Of a DNA stretch of 64,000 nt, positions 1-6,430 are shown piece by piece. Each line of letters opens with the position of its first letter. Within the stretch, counting starts at the first letter, position 1. Origin of the DNA: Novacetimonas pomaceti. GTDB lineage: Bacteria; Pseudomonadota; Alphaproteobacteria; Acetobacterales; Acetobacteraceae. The stretch is taken from positions 32,583 to 96,582 of the forward strand of contig NZ_NOXG01000010.1 in the NCBI RefSeq assembly GCF_003207955.1, in the 5' to 3' direction. The notes under the pieces are model-generated. The model did not search any database. It worked only from the letters and a program-made list of their open reading frames with translations, and was not told the DNA's origin. The position numbers and the translations under genes were made by a program.

Positions 1-369
1 CAGCAGATCATGGACAGCCAGTACAGCGCCCGCCCCGACGGGCTGGCGGGGAATGACGACCTAGGGCAGACATCGGCATGGTATCTTTTTACCGCGCTTG
101 GCTTCTATCCCGTGGCGCCCGCCAGCAATGTCTATGTCATTGGCCGTCCCTTCGTGCCAAAGGCCGTGCTGCACCTGCCCAATGGCCGGACCTTTACGAT
201 GGTGGCGGACAACATGGATACGGCGCATCCCTATGTCGGTCACGTGACGCTCAACGGCAGGCCGGTGGATCTGCTGAACCTGCGACAGCAGGATATCCTC
301 AAGGGTGGCACCCTGCATTTCACCATGCAGGCCGAACCGGGCCACGAGCCCTCCGTTCCTGAAAAATGA
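1..369 (+). CDS. GH92 family alpha-mannosidase, C-terminal part
   Basis: This is the 3' end of a gene that starts left of the window; the frame is open from base 1 to a TGA at 367-369. The segment GNDDLGQTSAWYLFTALGFY is the conserved catalytic-domain signature of glycoside hydrolase family 92, Ca2+-dependent exo-acting alpha-mannosidases that are usually secreted. The closing beta-rich stretch (LPNGRTFTM, then a glycine-rich LKGGTLHF) also matches the end of that family. Signal peptide and substrate-binding domain lie outside the window, so location and linkage specificity cannot be judged. A dispersed double-hairpin repeat follows about 150 bases downstream. Confidence 0.85.
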   Translation, partial: QQIMDSQYSARPDGLAGNDDLGQTSAWYLFTALGFYPVAPASNVYVIGRPFVPKAVLHLPNGRTFTMVADNMDTAHPYVGHVTLNGRPVDLLNLRQQDILKGGTLHFTMQAEPGHEPSVPEK

Positions 370-698
370 TGATTTGCGCTGGAAGGATTTGGTCGACAGC
401 GGCGGCCAGATTCTTCCGGCAGGAAGCTTGCGATATATATTGAAAAATATGTGTCTCAATCAGGTATTTTGAATATCTGTCCCGAAAGGACGACGTCCCA
501 AAATATCCCCTGCATCATTTAAAAGTTTTTGGTGAAGCTTTTTCCAAAAAGCTTCGAAGAACGCCGCCTTTTTGAAAAAAGGCGGCACCCAAAAACTTTT
601 ATCATTTTTACGGATGCGTTCTTTTCACAGGCCCCATGGATCGTAAAGACAACCGGCATCATCGTCCCGATCCGGAACAGATGAAACAGGCCCATTCA
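370..698. other. Intergenic region with repeat copy 1
   Basis: No coding sequence is supported here. The stretch separates the GH92 gene from tRNA-Leu and contains the first double-hairpin repeat (521-604). The first 130 bases after the GH92 stop are AT-richer than the genes. Open frames crossing it are antisense extensions from the GH92 gene. Confidence 0.6.
521..604 (+). repeat. Double-hairpin intergenic repeat, copy 1
   Basis: Outer arms at 521-532 and 589-600 are inverted copies (AAAAGTTTTTGG and CCAAAAACTTTT). They enclose two hairpins: 534-555 (GAAGC, T-run, A-run, GCTTC) and 563-586 (GCCGCC, T-run, A-run, GGCGGC). The whole can fold into a Y-shaped three-way junction. It lies about 150 bases after the GH92 stop codon. 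This is the best-preserved copy and serves as the reference for the other eight. Confidence 0.9.
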
Positions 699-787
699 TG
701 GTGCGAGCTGCGGGACTCGAACCCGCACGCCCTGTTAACGGGCGCAAGATTTTAAGTCTCGTGCGTCTACCATTCCGCCAAGCTCGC
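699..787 (-). tRNA. tRNA-Leu (anticodon UAA)
   Basis: Read on the minus strand, the seven-base acceptor arms GCGAGCT and AGCTCGC pair, and the anticodon loop reads CTTAAAA within a five-base stem, giving anticodon UAA. A long variable arm (GCGCCCGTTAACAGGGCG) marks a class II tRNA as expected for leucine. The T arm GCGGGTTCGAGTCCCGC is canonical. The 3' CCA is encoded (699-701). The gene is isolated, with no other tRNA nearby. Confidence 0.97.
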
Positions 788-887
788 CCATAAGGCATCT
801 TCTAGCACACACATCGGACAGGACAACTCGGCCTCTCGGGGTTCGTGTGATATTTCACGATCACCGGGGCCAGAATTCTCGCCGCCC

Positions 888-1601
888 TCATTCCTGCATG
901 TCACGCAGCAGCACGGCCCCGTCCCGGCGCAGCCATGTCTCGGCATGGCGTCGATGTGGGGTCAGGCGATCCACCAGCATCCAGAAATCCGGCCCGTGGT
1001 TCATATGGCGCAGATGCGCAAGCTCATGGGCAATCACGTAATGCTGCACCTCCCGCGGGGCCATCACCAGCCGCCAGCACAGCATGATCGCGCCATCGGC
1101 GGTGCAGCTTCCCCAGCGGCTGCGGGTATCGCGGATGGTCAGGCGGGCGGGACGCAGCCCCGCCTCTTGCGCCAGCGTCTCAAGGCAGGCCCCCAGCCGC
1201 GTCCGCGCCTGTTCACGCAGGAAGGTCGTCAGCCGCCGCACAAGAAACTCCGCCTCCCCGCTGACATGCACGACATCGCCTTCGATCCACACGCCGCGAC
1301 GGGCCTGCGGGCAATGCCGGATGGCATGCGGACGTCCGTCAAGGAGGATATGCCCCCCGTCGCGCCAGCGCGGCGCCTGCGGCACGCGCGCAAGGTTGGC
1401 CGCGACCCAGGACGAATGCGACCGCAACAAGGCCAGCGCATCTTCGCGCCGGCCACGCGGGGGCAGGGTCAGGACGACATGTCCGCTCCGCGCGTCGATA
1501 CGCATCGAAATACGCCGCGCCCGTGTCGATCGGCGCCAGCAGACCGTGACCTGCCCGCTGGCGATGGCCACGGTCTCGGTCCCGCCGCCATCAGCCGTCA
1601 T
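888..1601 (-). CDS. YgjP-like (DUF45) zinc metallopeptidase-like protein
   Basis: A 237-residue protein whose C-terminal half carries HELAH (192-196) followed by a further histidine in NHGPDFW. This is the zinc-binding arrangement of the YgjP/DUF45 family, related to SprT and M48 gluzincins. The upstream TRSRWGSC segment is also typical. Length fits the family. The start overlaps the stop of the preceding YcgN-type gene by four bases, so the two are probably translationally coupled at the end of a five-gene leftward run. Family members have been described variously as peptidase-like proteins and as a nucleotide pyrophosphatase; the substrate here is unknown. Confidence 0.85.
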   Translation of the reverse strand: MTADGGGTETVAIASGQVTVCWRRSTRARRISMRIDARSGHVVLTLPPRGRREDALALLRSHSSWVAANLARVPQAPRWRDGGHILLDGRPHAIRHCPQARRGVWIEGDVVHVSGEAEFLVRRLTTFLREQARTRLGACLETLAQEAGLRPARLTIRDTRSRWGSCTADGAIMLCWRLVMAPREVQHYVIAHELAHLRHMNHGPDFWMLVDRLTPHRRHAETWLRRDGAVLLRDMQE

Positions 1602-2134
1602 CTGTCAGAACGGGTCAGGCATCCCGGTTTCCGGACGCATTCGGCGCCAGGGGGGCATTCGCCGGGCCACTGCACGATATGATCCTCCAGCGCGCCGGCG
1701 CGGCGTTCGCTGATGACCCGCCCACTGACCGAAACGCCTGCCTCATGCACGGTTTCGGCCCGGCCCGAAACCAGCGGGTGCCACCATGGCAGGGGCTTTC
1801 CCTCGTGAATCAGGCGGTATCCGCATGTGGGCGGCAGCCAGTCGATATCGTCCAGCATGGCCGGCGTCAGGCTGATGCAGTCCTGCACCCTGCGCTGGCG
1901 ATGGGGATAATCCGTGCACAGGCACGTTGTCGTATCCAGCAGCCGGCAGGCGACATCGGTAAAGACGACTTCGTCCGTTTCGTCATCGCGCAGTTTGTGC
2001 AGGCAGCACCGTCCGCACCCGTCACACAGGGATTCCCACTGTTCGCGGGTCATCTGCGACAGGGGAACCGTCATCCAGAAGGGACGCGCGCCCGCGCCTT
2101 CCCTCGTGCCGTCATCCATGGCCATCGCCCCCAT
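1598..2134 (-). CDS. YcgN/UPF0260 family cysteine-cluster protein
   Basis: A 178-residue cytoplasmic protein with a dense cysteine cluster: C37, C40, C43, C44, C63, C71, C73 and C86, in the pattern CDGCGRCC followed by CLCTDYPHR. This is the zinc- or iron-binding signature of the YkgJ/YcgN (UPF0260) family. The segment WLPPTCGYRLI and the tryptophan pair in PLPWWHPL are also typical of UPF0260. Its biochemical function is unknown. Three possible ATG starts lie in the first six residues. It begins 14 bases after the short permease gene and overlaps the metallopeptidase gene, so it looks operonic with the ABC genes. Confidence 0.85.
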   Translation of the reverse strand: MGAMAMDDGTREGAGARPFWMTVPLSQMTREQWESLCDGCGRCCLHKLRDDETDEVVFTDVACRLLDTTTCLCTDYPHRQRRVQDCISLTPAMLDDIDWLPPTCGYRLIHEGKPLPWWHPLVSGRAETVHEAGVSVSGRVISERRAGALEDHIVQWPGECPPGAECVRKPGCLTRSDR

Positions 2135-2148
2135 GTCCCGTCATGTTT

Positions 2149-2640
2149 TCATCCCCCCACGCCCATGCCGCGCCCCAGATCCGCCATGGCGGCCATAAGG
2201 GACGTCACCACGCCCGCGCAGGCCGACAGCATCAGCGCCGGCCCCAGCAGCGGCAGCCACAGCATGCGCACCTGCATCCATGGCCCCGCCCCCAGCCCCC
2301 ATGCCGTGCGCGATACGTTGGCGGGCAGCCGTTCCAGCGCCCACAGGGGAAACAGCGTCACAAGCGGACATAACAGAACCCCCTGCAGCACGGACAGGAC
2401 CAGCCCTTCGGCACGGGGCATGAAAAGGGGCAGATACGCCGCCCCCGCCACCCCCGGCAGCAGCAGCGCCAGAAGCACGCCCCGCATGCCCGCGGATATC
2501 CACGCCCTGCGCGATCGCGCCATCATGCACGTTCCCACGATCAGCACCATCAGCATGAACGCGGTTACGGCGCATACCGCCGTATCGAGGATAAGGGTAT
2601 CAAACGGACCGGCGACAAGGACAGGCGAATGCGGCATCAT
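2149..2640 (-). CDS. Short ABC-transporter permease-like membrane protein
   Basis: A 163-residue hydrophobic protein with about four predicted membrane segments (roughly 16-38, 50-72, 80-100, 128-152). Between the last two is LGAGPW (116-121) and LPLLGP (129-134). This matches the cytoplasmic EAA loop that contacts the ATPase in binding-protein-dependent permeases of the polyamine/iron type, although the leading EAA itself is not conserved. Typical permeases of this class have about 260-280 residues and six helices, so this one is shortened. Its ATG overlaps the stop of the binding-protein gene by four bases. Assignment rests on the loop plus context. Confidence 0.6.
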   Translation of the reverse strand: MMPHSPVLVAGPFDTLILDTAVCAVTAFMLMVLIVGTCMMARSRRAWISAGMRGVLLALLLPGVAGAAYLPLFMPRAEGLVLSVLQGVLLCPLVTLFPLWALERLPANVSRTAWGLGAGPWMQVRMLWLPLLGPALMLSACAGVVTSLMAAMADLGRGMGVGG

Positions 2641-3746
2641 GCCGGTCCACGCAGCCAGTCAGCAAAACGTTGCGACAGGTCCGGCAGGTGCGCGCCCCAG
2701 AATTCCAGGTTCATCGGCAGTTCCACGGCCGCCTCGCGCCCGGCGCTGGCCGTCGCGGATCCTGCCGGGGCCTGTCCTGCGGCCTGTCCGGTCACCTGCC
2801 CTGGCGGATACAGCGCGGCAAAGCGGTTCACCTGCGCGGGCTGGACGACATAATGCAGCAGGTCGCGCGCGTGCCCGGCCATGGCGGGGGCCGTCCCGTG
2901 CACCAGCGCCCATGACAGGCGGTCCCCCAGGCTCTGCCCCCACTGCACCCCGATATCGTGGCGGCGCGACGGCAGGGTGGCGATTTCGTTGCTGAAGACG
3001 CTGCCCATCAGCACGCCCCCATTTTCAATGATCCGGGCGGATTCCTCAGGCGTGGACCACCACGTGATATAGGGACGCAGCTGCGTCAGCTTGCGAAAGG
3101 CGCGATCGACCCCGTCGGGGGTGGACAGCACGCCGTAAACCTCCTGCGGGGGAACGCCATCGGCCATCAGCGCGATTTCCAGCGTCGAACGCGGGTCCCG
3201 GCGCAGCCCGCGCTTGCCCGGATAGCGCACCACGTTCCAGAAATCCGCCCAGCGCGGCGGCGATGGCCGCCATCCACGATCCCAGGCCAGGACGATGGCC
3301 GGCTGCATCGACGGCACGCCACACCCGTCGGGATTATTCGCGCTTCCCGCCAGCCGGACCAGGCTGCCCTGCATGCACGCGGCACGAATCGCGCTGTCCT
3401 CGCCAAAGACCAGCGCCCATGTCGCGGGCCGACCCTCCGTCGCGGCATGGGCCTGCAGCGTGGCGACCTGCCCATCCCAGACCCGCCGGATGACGCGAAG
3501 CCCTTCCTTCCTGCCAAAAGGCTGGAAATAGGCGCGGTCCTGCGCCTTTCCCAGCGCATCGTCCTGCGTTGCCACCGTCAGGGTGGGGATGGAAGCGGCC
3601 AGGTGGCGGACGCGCGCGCCGGACGTTACGCGGGCATGCCCGGCCAGCGGGACCGACATGCAGACCGCCGCCCCCAGCGCCGCCATGACAAACAGGCGCG
3701 CGGGGCGGGACGAAAATCCACAGGACAGGTGACGCAGGGGATTCAT
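2637..3746 (-). CDS. ABC transporter extracellular solute-binding protein (PotD-like)
   Basis: A 369-residue protein with an N-terminal signal sequence (arginine at 15-18, hydrophobic stretch 19-32, likely cleavage after about residue 38). The mature part resembles family 1/PotD-type binding proteins; the clearest hallmark is ADFWNVVRYPGKRGLRRDPR followed by LEIALMADG, which in relatives reads as a 'DFWD...FPGRRGLR...EIALLADG' block. The ligand is not predictable; relatives bind polyamines or ferric iron. It sits between the ATPase gene (60-base gap) and the short permease gene (four-base overlap). The C-terminus has an Ala/Gly-rich insertion around residues 320-340. Confidence 0.75.
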   Translation of the reverse strand: MNPLRHLSCGFSSRPARLFVMAALGAAVCMSVPLAGHARVTSGARVRHLAASIPTLTVATQDDALGKAQDRAYFQPFGRKEGLRVIRRVWDGQVATLQAHAATEGRPATWALVFGEDSAIRAACMQGSLVRLAGSANNPDGCGVPSMQPAIVLAWDRGWRPSPPRWADFWNVVRYPGKRGLRRDPRSTLEIALMADGVPPQEVYGVLSTPDGVDRAFRKLTQLRPYITWWSTPEESARIIENGGVLMGSVFSNEIATLPSRRHDIGVQWGQSLGDRLSWALVHGTAPAMAGHARDLLHYVVQPAQVNRFAALYPPGQVTGQAAGQAPAGSATASAGREAAVELPMNLEFWGAHLPDLSQRFADWLRGPA

Positions 3747-3804
3747 CGGAAAGGAGGGCAGGAAAGACAGATGAAAGAACCTTCAGAAGACGGCATGCCG
3801 GACG

Positions 3805-4926
3805 CTAGCGCATTTCATGCCTGAACGGAAAGGCAATCGCCTGCGCCGCCTGCCACGCCAGCAGGGCCGGACGCCCCGGTTCCACCCCGCACACGATCTG
3901 CAGCGGCGCGCGACGCACCAGAAGCTCCTTGCCATTCGACAGCCTCAGCCGCATGCGGATGTAACTGCCCATATGCCGCATGTCCACCAGCACCGCTGGC
4001 AGCATCGCGGGCTCCCCATCGTCGGCGGCCATCATCCCCATCGCCCCGGGCCGCGCGGGAAACAGCGTCGCGATGCGGTCGGGGCGCACGCACACCGTGC
4101 ACAGCGCGTCCTCCTCCAGCCCGGGCGCCGCCATCGCCTGCACCGTCAGTTCCCCCGGCAGGCGCACGATGGCGACATCCTCGTCTATGGTCGCCACCCG
4201 CCCGGTCAGGGCATTGGCGTCGGCAAAGCCGGTGGCGACGCGATCGCATGCGGGACGGTCGAACAGGTCCGCCGCCGTGCCGACCTGCAACAGGTCGGGA
4301 CCATCGAAAAGCCCGATGCGCTCGCCCATCGCCAGCGCGTCCTCCCGATCGCAGGTGGTCATCACCACGCACAGGTCGCGCGCGCGGACCAGCCGGCCAA
4401 GGAAACCGCGCATGGCATGGCGGACATCCACCGACAGGGCGGCGAAAGGATCATCCAGCACGATGACCGGCGGCGCCGACACCAGCACCCGCGCCAGCCC
4501 GGCACGCAGGGTCTGCTGGGCATCCAGCGCGGCGGGGAACATCTCCTCCATGCCATCGAGCCCCAGCAGCGCCATGGCCTGCCGCGCCCGTGCATGCGCG
4601 TCGGCACGGCCAACCCCGCGCACGCGCAGGGGAAACAGCAGGTTGCCAAAAACCGTCAGGTGCGCGAACAGCGGGTCGCGCGCGCTCCATAACCCACACA
4701 TCCGCGTGAGGGGCGGACGGCCGGAGACATCGATCCCCCCCACCTCGACGTTGCCGTCCAGCAGTGGCCGGTGTCCCGCAAGCGAATCCGCCACCGCCGA
4801 CAGGCAACCGCCCCGGTTTCCAAGAAGGGCCAGGCACTCCCCTGCCCCCACGCCGAAGGAAATGGGGGCGGCGTCCGTTGCCGTGACAAGATTGCGAACA
4901 ACCAGTCGTGAGGAGAAAGGAGGCAT
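3805..4926 (-). CDS. ABC transporter ATP-binding protein with degenerate catalytic motifs
   Basis: The 373-residue architecture is that of a PotA-type subunit: nucleotide-binding domain (about 5-235) followed by a TOBE-like C-terminal domain (about 240-350). Aligned by eye with PotA, the catalytic residues are missing. Walker A reads GNRGGCLS (36-43) with the lysine replaced by leucine; the Q-loop glutamine is A82; the LSGGQ signature reads LDAQQ (134-138); Walker B keeps D158 but the catalytic glutamate is D159; the switch histidine is C192. The frame is fully open and the fold-defining segments are kept, so this looks like a conserved pseudo-ATPase and not a decaying gene. It is the first gene of the leftward run. 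Confidence 0.75.
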   Translation of the reverse strand: MPPFSSRLVVRNLVTATDAAPISFGVGAGECLALLGNRGGCLSAVADSLAGHRPLLDGNVEVGGIDVSGRPPLTRMCGLWSARDPLFAHLTVFGNLLFPLRVRGVGRADAHARARQAMALLGLDGMEEMFPAALDAQQTLRAGLARVLVSAPPVIVLDDPFAALSVDVRHAMRGFLGRLVRARDLCVVMTTCDREDALAMGERIGLFDGPDLLQVGTAADLFDRPACDRVATGFADANALTGRVATIDEDVAIVRLPGELTVQAMAAPGLEEDALCTVCVRPDRIATLFPARPGAMGMMAADDGEPAMLPAVLVDMRHMGSYIRMRLRLSNGKELLVRRAPLQIVCGVEPGRPALLAWQAAQAIAFPFRHEMR

Positions 4927-5025
4927 GCGATAACAGAAACCTGACTATCCAGAGAATGGGTTATAAGTGTTTCCTTCCTCCTTACCAGAGGATCATCGGG
5001 CCCGCCCCTTTGCAAGGACAAGAAA

Positions 5026-5274
5026 ATGACCAAGACAGATATCAAGCACGTCACGCATGAAGACCTTCAGGCGCTGAAGTCCCATGTCGAGAACCTGCTG
5101 CATTCGCATGGCAAGCAGGCGCTGCACAGCGCCGTCGAAAAGGCCGAGCACCTTGCCTCCAACGCCCGTGAAATCGCCGAATCCCCCGCGAAACCCCGCT
5201 CGCGCGGACGTTCATTTCTGGCTATCGCCATTTTTTCGGCAATCGGCTACTTTCTTGGCCGCGCCACGAAATAA
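5026..5274 (+). CDS. Small DUF883/ElaB-like membrane-anchored protein
   Basis: An 82-residue protein with a charged helical N-terminal part (about 8-50, coiled-coil-like) and one C-terminal membrane segment (about 63-78) preceded by arginines. This is the layout of the DUF883/ElaB/YqjD family of inner-membrane proteins, some of which bind ribosomes in enterobacteria. The ATG is preceded by AAGGA nine bases upstream. It is transcribed divergently from the ABC run, with about 100 bases between them, and is followed 40 bases later by another small membrane protein gene, as in yqjD-yqjE-type pairs. Function here is unknown. Confidence 0.65.
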   Translation: MTKTDIKHVTHEDLQALKSHVENLLHSHGKQALHSAVEKAEHLASNAREIAESPAKPRSRGRSFLAIAIFSAIGYFLGRATK

Positions 5275-5314
5275 GGCTTGGTAGCCTGACGAAACCAGAG
5301 GACACGCGACAGCA

Positions 5315-5755
5315 ATGAGAATAGGCGAAATCGGCAAGACCATCATCGACGGGGAACTTACCCTACGCAAATTGATGGCCATCCGCCTTGGCCGTCAGGC
5401 TGCTTTTCTGGTTGTCGCGGCCGTTTTCGGTGGGTTCGCGGCCATTACCGGCCACGCCCTGCTGTGGGCGTTCTGTTACCAGACCCTCGGCTTCAGCGTG
5501 CTTGGCGCTTCTGTCGCGGTGTTCGCGGCGGACATCCTTGCAGCGTTCATGTTCGCGTTCATGGGGCGGCGGTCCTATATGACGCCCGAGGAAATCCGTG
5601 TCCGCTTCGCCCGCGAACACGCGCTTAACGAACTGCGCCAGACGGTGGCCCTGTCCGCCGTGGTCGGCACGCTGGCCGGCCCGGTGACGCGCCATACCGG
5701 CCGCGCGATCTGGAACCTGTTCCAGACCATCTTCGGACGTCGCCCCCGCGCCTGA
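5315..5755 (+). CDS. Hypothetical membrane protein, possibly YqjE/holin-superfamily-like
   Basis: A 146-residue protein with two strong membrane segments (about 28-47 and 50-82) and a basic C-terminal tail. A third, weaker hydrophobic stretch lies near 112-126. It follows the DUF883-like gene by 40 bases in the same direction, an arrangement seen for ElaB/YqjD-type genes with YqjE-type partners. I do not recognise a catalytic motif. The pair probably acts at the inner membrane; anything more specific would be a guess. Confidence 0.5.
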   Translation: MRIGEIGKTIIDGELTLRKLMAIRLGRQAAFLVVAAVFGGFAAITGHALLWAFCYQTLGFSVLGASVAVFAADILAAFMFAFMGRRSYMTPEEIRVRFAREHALNELRQTVALSAVVGTLAGPVTRHTGRAIWNLFQTIFGRRPRA

Positions 5756-5891
5756 CGTCCCCACCGGGGGCCGCCGCCTCCGCCAGCCTGAAATACCATC
5801 CGGGATTGATGCACATCATTGTCAGATGGCATTCATGACGAAATTGCATTGGCTCCCGGATGCTTTTTCTGGAAACGTGCGACTGCACGTG

Positions 5892-5926
5892 ATCGTAAGC
5901 AGACGAATAGTTTGCATGCTTACGAT
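5892..5926. promoter_or_regulatory. Inverted repeat upstream of the MarR gene (candidate operator)
   Basis: A perfect nine-base inverted repeat, ATCGTAAGC at 5892-5900 and GCTTACGAT at 5918-5926, flanks a 17-base spacer that itself holds TTTGCATGC. It ends 27 bases before the likely ATG of the MarR-type regulator. MarR proteins commonly repress their own operon from palindromes in this position, so this is a candidate autoregulatory operator. The T-run directly after the right arm means a terminator-like hairpin is also possible. Confidence 0.4.
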
Positions 5927-5953
5927 TTTTTCCAACCCGGCTGGCAGGATGCA

Positions 5954-6430
5954 ATGGCCGATACCGAGCGCCTCGAACGAGAACGGTCCTTCAGACGCAG
6001 GCTGGCGCGCCTTGGCACGGCATGGCGGCGGCAGGTGGACCATGACCTGCGCGATTACGGCCTGACGGAGGCCACGTGGCGGCCGGTTCTGTATCTTGGG
6101 CTGCTCCTGCCGCCAGTGCGCCAGACCGATCTGGCGCGCGCCCTTGAAATCGAGGCGCCATCCGTTGCCCGCCTGCTTGACGTGCTGGAACGCAGGGGCC
6201 TTGTCTTCCGGTCCCGCGATCACGAGGACCGCCGTTCCAAGCTGGTGCGCCTGACGAGAGAGGGCGAGCGGATCGAACGCCAGGTGCGCGACGCGGTGGA
6301 CGCCGTATCGCACCGCCTGCTGTCGGGGATTTCCGATTCCGAACTGACCGCGTGCTATTCCGTGTTCGACCGGATCGAGGAAAACCTGTGCACCACCCGC
6401 ATGGGGGCGGAGGCCGCCGTCCCTTCATGA
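5954..6430 (+). CDS. MarR family transcriptional regulator
   Basis: A 158-residue regulator with a winged helix-turn-helix: the recognition region is QTDLARALEIEAPSVARLLD, followed by the wing with DHEDRRSKLVRLT, a typical MarR signature (DxRxxxxxLT). The ATG at 5954 gives the normal family length; an in-frame TTG at 5819 would add 45 residues with no family resemblance. The stop overlaps the ATG of the pump gene (ATGA), so regulator and efflux genes form one operon. It most likely senses an aromatic or other toxic small molecule exported by the pump. Confidence 0.88.
   Translation: MADTERLERERSFRRRLARLGTAWRRQVDHDLRDYGLTEATWRPVLYLGLLLPPVRQTDLARALEIEAPSVARLLDVLERRGLVFRSRDHEDRRSKLVRLTREGERIERQVRDAVDAVSHRLLSGISDSELTACYSVFDRIEENLCTTRMGAEAAVPS

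Noticed and set aside
4940..4966. Possible promoter (TTATAA box) between the ABC run and the DUF883-like gene
   Set aside because: No matching -35 box at a proper distance, so not listed as a feature.
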